This document shows, in pieces, positions 23,059 to 31,807 of a DNA stretch of 48,756 nt. Under the pieces are notes generated by a model that was not told the DNA's origin, did not search any database, and was given only the letters and a program-made list of their open reading frames with translations. The translations under genes and the position numbers were made by a program. The stretch comes from Candidatus Ghiorseimicrobium undicola. Its GTDB lineage: Bacteria; Omnitrophota; Gorgyraeia; Ghiorseimicrobiales; Ghiorseimicrobiaceae. Within the stretch, counting starts at the first letter, position 1, and each line of letters starts with the position of its first letter. The DNA is taken from the NCBI GenBank assembly GCA_002796125.1, contig PCWA01000037.1:1-48756 (forward strand), read 5' to 3'.

Positions 23059-24207
23059 TCATTGTATGGCCCTCGTACTCTCGGCCTTTTCCCAGATATG
23101 TGTTTGGCCGCTTCGTATAAAATGGCAGCAAGCGGCGAGAGAGGCGAAATTTATTAAATTAAAGTAAAACGGTATATAGAAAAGTTTTATCCTGTTTTTT
23201 TTTCTGAGTAAAAATCCTATGAGCGATAAGCTATAAAATACCAATTGCGCCAAAAATAAATAAAAATACAGCGCTTCTTTAATAAGTATGAGATTGGAAA
23301 CGAATATAGCTATCATAAAAAATGGCCCTGCCCAGCGCAGGATTTTATGGAACAGTAATTCAAATATGCCCAAAGGTGAGAGTTTAAGCAGGATCTTGCG
23401 CATTCTGAGCGCTCCTTTTATACCCTGCGCGACTATGCGCATTTTTTGCTTGAATTCCTCTGTCAAATCCTCTGTCGCCTTTTCCGTAACCACCGCCTCC
23501 GGCTCATATAAAACCTTATGTCCTTTTGCCTGAATTAAAAGCGGGATGCTGAAATCATCGGCTATTTCCTGGTCGGGGTAAGGGTAGAGCTCTTTTCTTA
23601 CCGCCTGAATAGAACCGTTGGTGATTAAAAGCCTGCCCAGCCTGCTTTCTTGTTTTTTGATAAAAGTTTCATACCTCCAGTAGAGATTTTCCCCCTGGCC
23701 TATGGCTGTAGAGTTTGCGTCTACGTAGCGTAATCTTCCCGATACGCAGCCAACGCCTTCATCGGCAAAATTACGCGCTATTTTTTTCAGGGTGTCGCTT
23801 TGATTCATGGAGTTGGCGTCCGAGAATACGATTATTTCTCCTTTGGCCAGTGATACGGCCTTGTTCATTGCTGCCACTTTGCCTGCCCTTTCCGTATTTT
23901 CAAAAATAAGCACGCGGCTGTCATTATGGCTTGCGAGAATTTCTTTCGTTTTGTCGGTGCAGTTATCCAGCGCGAAAATTATCTCTAAGCTATTCTTGGG
24001 ATAATCAAGCGCGAGTATATTTTCTATTTTCGCTTTTGCCGACTTCTCTTCATTGTGCATGGGGATTATCATAGTTATAGGCGGCATTATGTTTTCTTTG
24101 CGTGCTTCTTTTCCGAAAATTTTCGCGATAATAAATATGGCGGCTGGATAGGCGAAGTACATAAAAAGCATAATGCCTATATTGAGCCAAAATAGTGTTT
24201 TTATCAC
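23059..24207 (-). CDS. Membrane-anchored family 2 glycosyltransferase
   Basis: 382 aa starting with GTG that overlaps the upstream TGA (GTGA). One N-terminal helix ('LFWLNIGIMLFMYFAYPAAIF'), a GT-A catalytic domain (about 40-270) with 'PMHNEE', 'IIFALDNCTDKT', 'IIVFSDANS' (metal-binding acidic motif) and 'EIADDFSIP', then C-terminal helices. The layout resembles processive or membrane GT2 enzymes of the BcsA/NodC/IcaA type, with 'KMRIVAQG' near the place of the QxxRW motif. It is probably an inner-leaflet enzyme extending the lipid-linked glycan; sugar unknown. Confidence 0.9.
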   Translation of the reverse strand: MIKTLFWLNIGIMLFMYFAYPAAIFIIAKIFGKEARKENIMPPITMIIPMHNEEKSAKAKIENILALDYPKNSLEIIFALDNCTDKTKEILASHNDSRVLIFENTERAGKVAAMNKAVSLAKGEIIVFSDANSMNQSDTLKKIARNFADEGVGCVSGRLRYVDANSTAIGQGENLYWRYETFIKKQESRLGRLLITNGSIQAVRKELYPYPDQEIADDFSIPLLIQAKGHKVLYEPEAVVTEKATEDLTEEFKQKMRIVAQGIKGALRMRKILLKLSPLGIFELLFHKILRWAGPFFMIAIFVSNLILIKEALYFYLFLAQLVFYSLSLIGFLLRKKNRIKLFYIPFYFNLINFASLAACCHFIRSGQTHIWEKAESTRAIQ

Positions 24208-25385
24208 GGCGCCAGCACCTTATTTAGTTCTTCAAAGACCACACCCCAGTCATATTTCTTTTCTATCAGGCCGCGGCCTTCTTTGCCTAAATTTTGATAT
24301 GGTGGTTTATCTTCTAATATATCTAACACCGCGGAAGCAAAATCTCGCGGATTATCCCGTATTAACAGGTGTTTATTATTTTCGGTTTCCAGGCCTTCGC
24401 ATCCGACAGACGTCGTAACTACCGCCTTTTTCATGCTCAATGCCTCTAAAATTTTAAGCCGCGTGCCTCCGCCGATACGAAGCGGTACAACAAATACATG
24501 CGCTTTACCTATATAATCCCGGATATCTTTGACAAAGCCGGTAACGATTATTGATTTATCATTTTTTGCCGTCTCTTTTACGCGTTTGGACGGCTTATCC
24601 CCTACTATCCAGAATTTTACGCCATGATTTTTTTCTTTTATTAAAGGGTAAATATTTTCCACAAAGTAGATTATAGCGTCTTCGTTGGGGTGCCAGCCGA
24701 TTTGTCCGCTATAAACTATTGAATTCCTAACTATTTCATAGGGATCGGGATTAAAATAGCCGCTTTCTACCCCGTTATTTACCACTATAATATTCGCGGC
24801 ATTTGTTCTTTTCTGCATTATTTTTTTATCATGCAGTGAGCAGGCGGCGGCACAGTCAAACATCCTCCATATTTTCGGCTCAATATTTTTAAATTTCAGA
24901 TACTCTATAAGCGCGAATATTTTTTTAAACATATTTTTTTCAAACTTCGAATAGCGCTTAATAATCGTTGATTCAATATTATGTTCATAGAGCAATTTAG
25001 GCGTCTTGTTATCAAAGGGTATGTTAAGCGCGCGGTGTATAGCATCGCATATAATTAAGTCCTGAGGGTTTTCGCTGAGGTAGCGCGCTATTTGCGCTCT
25101 TACTTCAGGAAATGTCCTGAGTTTTATAGAAAACGGCAAAGCCGAAAATAAGCTTAAAAAAGCGGCGATTAATTTATTTTGTTTTTTACGGCCAAGTATC
25201 ATGACATCCTTACAATATGATTTTAAATGCGCGATTGCTTCATTGCTGTTTTTATCGGCTTCTTCCACAAAAAGAGCAATATTAATATCTCTTCGCGCAA
25301 GCGCGCGGATAAGAAAGTAGTTCCTTTTTTTATAGCCGTGCGTTGCCGGATACGGCAGGTCTCTTATCAAAAATAATGCTTTCAA
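24204..25385 (-). CDS. GT4-type glycosyltransferase, similar to PEP-CTERM/EpsH-associated sugar transferases
   Basis: 393 aa GT-B fold. N-terminal 'LIRDLPYPATHGYKKRNYFLIRALARR' and C-terminal 'IVYSGQIGWHPNEDAI', 'VVPLRIGGGTRLKILEALSMKKAVVTTSVGCEGL' match the group of sugar transferases often found with exosortases. The start codon is TTG (25383-25385) inside the upstream stop overlap TTGA, supported by GGAGA 8 bp upstream. Donor and acceptor unknown. The N-terminal half of the double glycosyltransferase at 33436-35781 belongs to the same type. Confidence 0.88.
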   Translation of the reverse strand: MKALFLIRDLPYPATHGYKKRNYFLIRALARRDINIALFVEEADKNSNEAIAHLKSYCKDVMILGRKKQNKLIAAFLSLFSALPFSIKLRTFPEVRAQIARYLSENPQDLIICDAIHRALNIPFDNKTPKLLYEHNIESTIIKRYSKFEKNMFKKIFALIEYLKFKNIEPKIWRMFDCAAACSLHDKKIMQKRTNAANIIVVNNGVESGYFNPDPYEIVRNSIVYSGQIGWHPNEDAIIYFVENIYPLIKEKNHGVKFWIVGDKPSKRVKETAKNDKSIIVTGFVKDIRDYIGKAHVFVVPLRIGGGTRLKILEALSMKKAVVTTSVGCEGLETENNKHLLIRDNPRDFASAVLDILEDKPPYQNLGKEGRGLIEKKYDWGVVFEELNKVLAP

Positions 25386-27817
25386 GGCATTATCTCCTCT
25401 ATTTTTATATCATCAAACCAGGCAGTGCCGCGCCCCACAAGCTGGCATGCCAGGTATTCTATCGTATTTTCCGGCTTTGGGCTAAAGCGCGCCGATACCT
25501 TGCTCCATTCAGCGCTACCGTAGACGGGTGAAGTTTTAAAATATTCAGATTGCCCGTTTTTATATTTTACTTTTATACGGATGAATGCTTCGCTTTCTAT
25601 GTCTTTTGCTTTAATCCACCCGCTTAAGATATATTGAGAGTCGGGATTCAGAGTGATATTCAATTCATTTTTTACTATTGCGCCGGTAGACTTCCAGTTA
25701 TCGCCCGAGCCTTTGATCATCGCGCTTTTTCTTCCGGAGTGGGCGCTGCGGGCGTCTATTTTTATTGACGGTTTTCCGTTCCATTTTTGCGGTTTCCAGC
25801 CTTTGTCGCCTTCCTCGAAGCCGGCGTTTGATATAGGCAGATTGGTTGTATTTAAATGAGTTTCCCCTTTTGCGGTATTTTCATTCTTGGGGGCTGATTT
25901 TTTTACTGCCTTTTCATTTTCCGTCATAACGGTCAGCGATATGTCGTCAAACCAGGCAGTGCCGCCTCCCGTAAGCTGGCAGACAAGATAATCTATCGCG
26001 TTTTCTGATTTCGGGCTGAATTTCGCCTCAACCAGATTCCAGTCTTTAGTGCCATATACAGGCAGAGCTTTGAAATAAGCGGTTTCCCCGTTCTTGTATT
26101 TTGTTTTTATGCGCACAAATGCTTCGCTCTCTACCGCGTTTGCCTTTATCCAGGCAGAAAGTTTATAATCATATCCGGGCAACAATACTAAATCCGGTTT
26201 TTGCGTAGCAACGCCGATAGAATCCCAGCCTTCGCCTTCGCCGCCTTCTATTTTTAATGACATGCGTCCGGAATGCTTGACTTTTGAATCGAGAGCTGCC
26301 TTACTGTTTCCTTTCCATGCTTGAAGCTTCCATGCTTCTTTTCCTTTTTCAAATCCTGAATTTTTTATGGGAATAGTGATTTCTTTCAGCTCTCCTTTTG
26401 GTATTTCCTGTGAATTTTCTTTTTTAAGGCTGAAAAGGCTGTCAAATTCCGGCTTAAATGTTGATAAACCCAAGGCATAGGCATATACCATCTTATTTGC
26501 CTGCGCGATTAGTTTTACCGCTTCTTCATAGGGCTCATCTTTTTGGTTAACTAATCCCCAGTTGGCAGCCCGTTCATCGTAGCATTTCTTGGGCGGGTCG
26601 AAATACTGAAACCAATGCATACCGACTATTGCGGGATGCTTCGCGACTTCTGCCATGTATCTCCAGTAGCTAACTCCTCTGTCTTTTTGCGTGCCTACCA
26701 TGCCGTAAGGAAGGCCGGCGTCTTCTGCCGTAATTATAACCCCCAGCATTATTGGCTTGCCCGCGTTCTCATACATTTTATCCATGGATTCCTTAAAATT
26801 TTTACTTATCGTGTGCCCCTGATTAAAGCCGTAACCGCTTGTACTGAATATATCGGAGTATTTGCTGCTTGCCTCCACCAGCTCAGGATATAGCCTTGAT
26901 GGCCGTGTGCCTAAAATCATATGGTTTGCGTCAAATTCACGCAATGTATCATGTAAAATTCTTGAGAATTCTTCGGCGATTAGCTTAAAAAACAACAGGT
27001 TGTCCTTTTCGCTGTTTTCGTTTATGGGTATCTTTTTTATATTGTATAAGTCATCAAAGCTGTTAAAGCCTGTGTTCCAGGAATTATTTAACGCCCGGAT
27101 ATCGCTGTATAGTTTTTTTACAAAATTCACCCAGGCGGTTTTACCGGGCGTATCGCCGCTTAAAGCAATAAAATCATTTACTAAAGCGCCTCTTCTTTGC
27201 TTGCTTCCGTACCATGACGGCTCATCTGCCAGGAAATATCCCAAAAGCCAGGAGTCGTTTATCAGGTACGGCTGATTTTTAAACCTTTCCTGCATGGATT
27301 TTTTTACCGATTCCTTGAATTTTTCAGAGAATACATCGGGAAAATAACCGTATGCTCCTTTGGCGATAACATTATCGGCTTTTCTGGGCAGGTCTATGCC
27401 GATTACATAAGCAAGCGGCGCGTGTTTTCTGTCTAATCCTTCTTTGTAGATGCTTTCAGACGACCAGTCGCCTATGGTATTAAATCCCCAGTTTTTAAGC
27501 CGTAGTTTGGTAATTTTCGCCCATTCTCCTTCACTGCCGTATTTGGCAAGGCTTGCCTCTTTGTATGGGCGTTTCTTAGCGCCTTCCTCAGGAATGCCGC
27601 TAATCCTTACGCAATACATGCCGATAGACCAAAAGGCATTGCCCTCGGGCGTGATTATCCACCACTTGCCGTTTATTTCTTCGGTATGGAAAAATCCGGT
27701 TTTCTCTCCGGCTAGCCCTGCCCATCCGCCGTATTTATCAAATTGCTCATTTTGCGCGTGGGTAAAATTTGGCATGATTGCAAAAATCAATGCGGCGATG
27801 AGTATTTTTAATTTCAT
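25382..27817 (-). CDS. Secreted (beta/alpha)8 glycoside hydrolase with two C-terminal carbohydrate-binding repeats
   Basis: 811 aa. Signal peptide 'ILIAALIFAIMPNFTHA'. The catalytic region (about 30-470) has 'WWIITPEGNAFWSIG', 'LRLKNWGFNTIGDWS', 'GYFLADEPSWYG' and 'GMHWFQYFDPP', 'NWGLVNQKDEPYEEAV', the look of clan GH-A agarase-like families (GH50/GH86-like), though I cannot assign a family. The acid/base is probably a Glu near 'DEPS'. Two similar CBM4/9- or CBM22-like domains (about 485-640 and 660-811) each end 'GTAWFDDI'. In an export cluster such a periplasmic enzyme could trim or release the glycan. The start overlaps the ligase stop (ATGA). Confidence 0.85.
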   Translation of the reverse strand: MKLKILIAALIFAIMPNFTHAQNEQFDKYGGWAGLAGEKTGFFHTEEINGKWWIITPEGNAFWSIGMYCVRISGIPEEGAKKRPYKEASLAKYGSEGEWAKITKLRLKNWGFNTIGDWSSESIYKEGLDRKHAPLAYVIGIDLPRKADNVIAKGAYGYFPDVFSEKFKESVKKSMQERFKNQPYLINDSWLLGYFLADEPSWYGSKQRRGALVNDFIALSGDTPGKTAWVNFVKKLYSDIRALNNSWNTGFNSFDDLYNIKKIPINENSEKDNLLFFKLIAEEFSRILHDTLREFDANHMILGTRPSRLYPELVEASSKYSDIFSTSGYGFNQGHTISKNFKESMDKMYENAGKPIMLGVIITAEDAGLPYGMVGTQKDRGVSYWRYMAEVAKHPAIVGMHWFQYFDPPKKCYDERAANWGLVNQKDEPYEEAVKLIAQANKMVYAYALGLSTFKPEFDSLFSLKKENSQEIPKGELKEITIPIKNSGFEKGKEAWKLQAWKGNSKAALDSKVKHSGRMSLKIEGGEGEGWDSIGVATQKPDLVLLPGYDYKLSAWIKANAVESEAFVRIKTKYKNGETAYFKALPVYGTKDWNLVEAKFSPKSENAIDYLVCQLTGGGTAWFDDISLTVMTENEKAVKKSAPKNENTAKGETHLNTTNLPISNAGFEEGDKGWKPQKWNGKPSIKIDARSAHSGRKSAMIKGSGDNWKSTGAIVKNELNITLNPDSQYILSGWIKAKDIESEAFIRIKVKYKNGQSEYFKTSPVYGSAEWSKVSARFSPKPENTIEYLACQLVGRGTAWFDDIKIEEIMP

Positions 27818-29097
27818 TGCGGATTCCTATTTTTTCTTGCTATTTTTTTATTAGGCGCAGTTTTATTATTTACGGCAATATTTTCTAACGCAGCAGCCAT
27901 AAATATCATAAACCACAAAATCTTATCTTGCTGTGAATGCAGAAATATTGCGGATATAAAAAAGCCGAATAGCCCAACGTAAAAACCTTTCGCGTAATTG
28001 GCAAATTCTTTATTATTTTTTATTATTCTGCCAAGGGATTTTAATGTTGTAAAAAATATCCCCAGCATAAAAAATAATCCTATAGAACCAAGTTCTGCCG
28101 CTACCTCCAGATACATATTGTGCGCTCGGCCAGGAGATATTGGCTGATAATTTCTGCATTCGTAGTAGTAATTGCCGATACCGCGGCCGAATATAGGATT
28201 ATCCAAAAACATCTGCCATGCTGCTTTGGCGAGCAGGTATCTTCTGGTAGTTGAGTCAATCGCTTCATCCCCCATCATTTTTTCTTCAACCTTTGTTTTT
28301 TCTATTCTTTCCCAGAAATCACTCGGCATAAAGTTGGCCAATCCCGCGACTATTACAATGGCAAGAAATATGGTTATTATTTTCCTTTTTGTTTTTATTA
28401 ACGCGATAAAAAGCATGCTCAAGAAGCCGATTAATCCTCCCCTTGAAAAAGTCAATACTAATGCCGAAAATATAGCAAAGCTCATTATTAACGATAGCAT
28501 TTTTCCCGCCAATCCCTTCCGGATAAAAAAAGTATAAAAGGAAATGGCCAATGCAGGAAGCAGGCTTATGGCGAATTCATTCGGTCCGTAGTCGGCGCCG
28601 CTTATTCTTATCGTTCCCCCGCTTGCGAGATATCCGTAAATAGAATATAAGCTGACAAAGAACATACAGCTTAATATTGCCCATAAAATAATTTTGAACC
28701 TGCGGATATTATTTACCAAAGCCAGAATAATAAAAGCGAGCATAAAAAAAGAAGCAAACATGGTGAAATTTTCGCGCGTGGCAAATCCCGGATGCACAAA
28801 TCCTGAGATATAAATCCACATCAAAAATAATAAGAAGAACTTTATTTGGGGTTTTTTAATGAACGCCCAGCTTCTTTTCTCAAGCACTTGCTTCATAAAG
28901 GCCGATAAAAAGGTGAGCCCGCCGATTATTTTTATTGGTGTTGCCATTGTAAACAGGCCGAATATGCTTTGGCCGAATGCCTGCAGTATCGCCTGCGGTA
29001 TAAGCAAGGTAGTTATTACCAGGCCCATGAAAGGATTGGCGAGGATAAGCATGGCGATGATTATGCCTATTAATATTATAGGTAAAGGCATGTTCAT
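27814..29097 (-). CDS. O-antigen ligase/polymerase family membrane protein (WaaL/Wzy)
   Basis: 427 aa with about eleven transmembrane helices and the large periplasmic loop near the C-terminus that defines the Wzy_C/O-antigen ligase family: 'NPIFGRGIGNYYYECRNYQPISPGRAHNMYLEVAAELGSIGLFFML'. Members polymerise lipid-linked repeat units, ligate glycans to lipid A, or glycosylate proteins. With an ABC exporter in the same operon, a polymerase is not strictly required, so ligation to a lipid or to PEP-CTERM proteins is an attractive alternative (inference). The stop overlaps the glycosidase start. Confidence 0.9.
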   Translation of the reverse strand: MNMPLPIILIGIIIAMLILANPFMGLVITTLLIPQAILQAFGQSIFGLFTMATPIKIIGGLTFLSAFMKQVLEKRSWAFIKKPQIKFFLLFLMWIYISGFVHPGFATRENFTMFASFFMLAFIILALVNNIRRFKIILWAILSCMFFVSLYSIYGYLASGGTIRISGADYGPNEFAISLLPALAISFYTFFIRKGLAGKMLSLIMSFAIFSALVLTFSRGGLIGFLSMLFIALIKTKRKIITIFLAIVIVAGLANFMPSDFWERIEKTKVEEKMMGDEAIDSTTRRYLLAKAAWQMFLDNPIFGRGIGNYYYECRNYQPISPGRAHNMYLEVAAELGSIGLFFMLGIFFTTLKSLGRIIKNNKEFANYAKGFYVGLFGFFISAIFLHSQQDKILWFMIFMAAALENIAVNNKTAPNKKIARKNRNPQ

Positions 29098-29114
29098 AAT
29101 AATGACAAGTTTAT

Positions 29115-31400
29115 TTAGACAGTAATGTCCTTATATAGTTTTTCGGTCTTTTCTACCTGTTTTTTAATATCAAACTCTTCCCTTATGAATTTTTGGGCGT
29201 TCCTGCCGTACTCTAAAAGCAGCCCTTTATTATCCAAAAGCTCTTCCAGCGCGTTTTTAAGCGAGTCCTCGTCTTTCGGCGGGATGACTATGCCAGTTTT
29301 TTCATTGATTACCGCCTCCGGGCTTCCGTCAACATTGGTTACGATTATCGGCTTACCCATTGCGCCTGTTTCCAAGGCTATTAAAGGCAGGCCTTCATAC
29401 AGGGATGGTAAAACGACTAAGTCAATCTCGCTAATTAGCTCTTTAATATTTTCTCTGTAGCCTAAAAATTCTACTTTATCACTAATTTCTAATCGCTCAG
29501 CACTATCTATTAGTTCTTTTTTGAGGCTGCCGTCCCCGGCTATTAGGAATTTAACATTATTGAATTTACCGTTTAAAAGGCTTATTGCTTTTAATAGGTA
29601 TCTGTGCCCTTTTTGCTCTTCCAGCCTGCCGATTACGCCTATTTTGAAGCTTGTACTGGGTACTGAGTTCTGAGTACTGCGTATTTCCGGCTTGAATTTA
29701 TTTACATCAATCCCATTATGGATAACTTCAATTTTATCAGCGGGTAATTTCTTTTCATTTACCAGATAATTTTTTACAGCGTTTGATACGGCGATTATTT
29801 TGTCCGTAAATCTATAAAAAAACCTATCTATAAAATATGCTTTTTTTAGACCTTTTCTCCATGCCTCCCTTAGGTGTGCCGTTTCTATTACCTTCGGTAT
29901 GCCTGCTAATTTTGCAAGGGGCGCGGCAAACATAGTGGCGAAAAATAAATGCGAATGAACCACATCGGGTTTTTCATGTTTAAGTATCTTGACGAATTTA
30001 TTTATCGCGCCTATATTTCTCCATTTCCTGATTTTGGCAGGATAATGCTTTATGTTTAAATCGGTTAATTCAGGCATTAAGCTTATCAATTCCTGCGGGC
30101 ATACTAATATCGGTTCAAATTCATCTTTATCCAATCCCTTTATCAGTGACAATACGTGTTCCTCTGCCCCCGCGCGGACAGTGGAGTTGAGGAAATAAAG
30201 GATTTTAGTTCTGCGTGCTGGGTGCTGAGTGCTGAGTGCCGAGTATCCCAGCATTAAATTGTAAAAATCCTTTACGTCATTAATTGGGGTATCAATCTCT
30301 TTGTTGCTTATCAGGCAGGCGTTCATCGCCTTATCGCCAACGTCAAATCCATGCATTCCCTGCGGGATTTTGCTCCCCATAAAACTCGGGTTAATCACCG
30401 AGCCTGTATTCATCAGGAAAATCAGCTCTCCATACATATTGTTTTTAAAATCTATGTTGAATTCCCGTATCTCCTCCGCAGATAAGATTCTTCCGTAATT
30501 TTTACTTTTGAGCTTTTCTGTGATTTTTATTTTTGCCGCATTATTAAAGAACCAGAAGCGCGCCATAGTTGAATCATAGAAAGCTATATAGTCATCCGGT
30601 GTTTTAAAATCGATCGTTTCTATATCTTTTTTAAGTTCAAAGCTATTGTCAATAGATGCCATGCCATGGTCTGAAAAGATAAACAGGTTGACAGCGTTAA
30701 AGCTTCTATTTGCCGTATCGCATATTTCAAGGATTCTTTTTTCATAGCTATCCAGCATCTCTTTTACTTTTCTATCATCCTTGCAGGCGCGATGCAGTAA
30801 GGCGTCGGATTCGGACAGGTATAGGAAATAAGTTGAGCTTTCCGGCTTTTTTATGGATTCTTTTGCTTTTGAAAAAATCTCTTCATCTTTTACCGGGTAA
30901 GTAAAACACTTATAATCTATTTTTGCCTCATTGAGTTTATCAAAAATGGATTTTGCGCCTTTTATGCCGGCTGGTTTATAAATGTTTCTGCGTTCGCATA
31001 TATCAAATAGATGCAGTTGTTCAACCGGTATTAGATAGGTTTCAAAATATCCGCTATAGCCCATTAGTCTTTTTGAGATTTCTTCAATTATCTTTCGTGA
31101 CGCCCTGGAGTTGAGCATTTTTTTAGGAATCCAGTTTATGATCTTCGTCCAGCCAAACGGCGATGTTTCAGGTGAATAATAATATAAAGACCAGTGCTTA
31201 TGCTCTTTCGGGTATTTGCCTGTCAGTATTGAAGGTATTACCCCGCTTGAGAAGCCCAAAATACTTTTTACAGGCATTTTTGTCCTGGCGATTTTATCTA
31301 AAAAAGGCCTGTCCTTGATATATTCCCAGCCGAGGGCGTCAATTAGGATGAAGATGTTCACGGTAGTCCTGAGTTCTGGGTTATGAGTTCTGGGTTGCAT
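29115..31400 (-). CDS. Alkaline-phosphatase-superfamily (phosphodiesterase-like) / GT4 glycosyltransferase fusion
   Basis: 761 aa. Residues about 14-380: type I phosphodiesterase/sulfatase-like fold with metal ligands in 'FILIDALGWE', a nucleophile region 'SSGVIPSILTGKYP', 'LIFSDHGMAS' and 'QGMHGFDVG'. Residues about 400-761: GT-B glycosyltransferase with 'STVRAGAEEHVLSLIKG', 'DVVHSHLFFATM', 'IGVIGRLEEQKGHRYLLKA' and 'VVLPSLYEGLPLIALETGAMGKPIIVT'. The linker (about 385-397), a loop inside the GT half (about 571-583) and the first dozen residues are all encoded by heptanucleotide repeats. The real start might therefore be GTG 31361 rather than ATG 31400. The fusion could couple removal of a phospho-group with sugar transfer, or be a recent repeat-mediated accident. 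Confidence 0.85.
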   Translation of the reverse strand: MQPRTHNPELRTTVNIFILIDALGWEYIKDRPFLDKIARTKMPVKSILGFSSGVIPSILTGKYPKEHKHWSLYYYSPETSPFGWTKIINWIPKKMLNSRASRKIIEEISKRLMGYSGYFETYLIPVEQLHLFDICERRNIYKPAGIKGAKSIFDKLNEAKIDYKCFTYPVKDEEIFSKAKESIKKPESSTYFLYLSESDALLHRACKDDRKVKEMLDSYEKRILEICDTANRSFNAVNLFIFSDHGMASIDNSFELKKDIETIDFKTPDDYIAFYDSTMARFWFFNNAAKIKITEKLKSKNYGRILSAEEIREFNIDFKNNMYGELIFLMNTGSVINPSFMGSKIPQGMHGFDVGDKAMNACLISNKEIDTPINDVKDFYNLMLGYSALSTQHPARRTKILYFLNSTVRAGAEEHVLSLIKGLDKDEFEPILVCPQELISLMPELTDLNIKHYPAKIRKWRNIGAINKFVKILKHEKPDVVHSHLFFATMFAAPLAKLAGIPKVIETAHLREAWRKGLKKAYFIDRFFYRFTDKIIAVSNAVKNYLVNEKKLPADKIEVIHNGIDVNKFKPEIRSTQNSVPSTSFKIGVIGRLEEQKGHRYLLKAISLLNGKFNNVKFLIAGDGSLKKELIDSAERLEISDKVEFLGYRENIKELISEIDLVVLPSLYEGLPLIALETGAMGKPIIVTNVDGSPEAVINEKTGIVIPPKDEDSLKNALEELLDNKGLLLEYGRNAQKFIREEFDIKKQVEKTEKLYKDITV
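29653..29687 (-). repeat. Heptanucleotide array B (inside a gene)
   Basis: Units GTACTGG, GTACTGA, GTTCTGA, GTACTGC plus one degenerate unit on the plus strand. On the coding (minus) strand this is the stop-free orientation. It encodes 'RSTQNSVPSTS' in the glycosyltransferase half, just before the conserved 'IGVIGRLEEQKG'. Confidence 0.88.
30208..30249 (-). repeat. Heptanucleotide array C (domain linker of the fusion gene)
   Basis: Units GTTCTGC, GTGCTGG, GTGCTGA twice, GTGCCGA plus a degenerate unit on the plus strand. The coding strand reads the stop-free complement and gives 'YSALSTQHPARRT', the exact joint between phosphodiesterase-like and glycosyltransferase domains. Confidence 0.92.
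31366..31400 (-). repeat. Heptanucleotide array D (N-terminus of the fusion gene)
   Basis: Units GTCCTGA, GTTCTGG, GTTATGA, GTTCTGG plus a degenerate unit containing the ATG complement. It encodes 'MQPRTHNPELRTT', absent from the expected domain. Opposite orientation to array E, on the other side of the four-helix-bundle gene. Confidence 0.85.
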
Positions 31401-31402
31401 GA

Positions 31403-31762
31403 TTAAATCCTATTAATTAGGGTAGTGGTCATTCTGCAGATATAATCTACTCTTTGTATAATTTTTTCTATTTTTTCCGGTTTTGCATAATCTAATTCTT
31501 TAGCAAGAATTAACTGAGTTTCTATTTCTGCTAATGAGCCTAAAGCGAAATTTAAGAAATGTATAAATTCTTTTTTGTGCTTTCTCCTGAAGCCTTCCGC
31601 GATATTAGAAGGCACTGAGATTGCCGCTCTGCGTATTTGAGTAACAAGGCAGAATTTTTCTTCATCCGGAAATTTATTACTTAGTTCATAAATTTCTTTT
31701 GCCAGGCTAATTCCTTCCTGCCATATTCTTAAGTCGTTGAATTTGTTTACCTTCTCACCCAT
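31403..31762 (-). CDS. Four-helix-bundle protein (23S rRNA intervening-sequence/S23 family)
   Basis: 119 aa. Family signature: 'FNDLRIWQEGISLAKEIYELSNKFP', 'LVTQIRRAAISVPSNIAEGFRRKHKKEFIHFLNFALGSLAEIETQL'. The family is named for homologues in 23S rRNA intervening sequences but mostly occurs as isolated genes in unrelated operons; function unknown. Both sides carry heptanucleotide arrays in opposite orientation (31366-31400 and 31773-31807), making an inverted-repeat-bounded unit. No Shine-Dalgarno is visible before the ATG. Confidence 0.94.
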   Translation of the reverse strand: MGEKVNKFNDLRIWQEGISLAKEIYELSNKFPDEEKFCLVTQIRRAAISVPSNIAEGFRRKHKKEFIHFLNFALGSLAEIETQLILAKELDYAKPEKIEKIIQRVDYICRMTTTLINRI

Positions 31763-31772
31763 AATTTTTTAC

Positions 31773-31807
31773 TCAGCACACGGTACTCAGAACTCAGCAC
31801 AGACTAC
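31773..31807 (-). repeat. Heptanucleotide array E
   Basis: Units ACTCAGC, ACACGGT, ACTCAGA, ACTCAGC plus a degenerate unit on the plus strand. The coding strand reads the stop-rich complement. It fills the gap between the nucleotidyltransferase stop codon and the four-helix-bundle gene. Confidence 0.85.
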
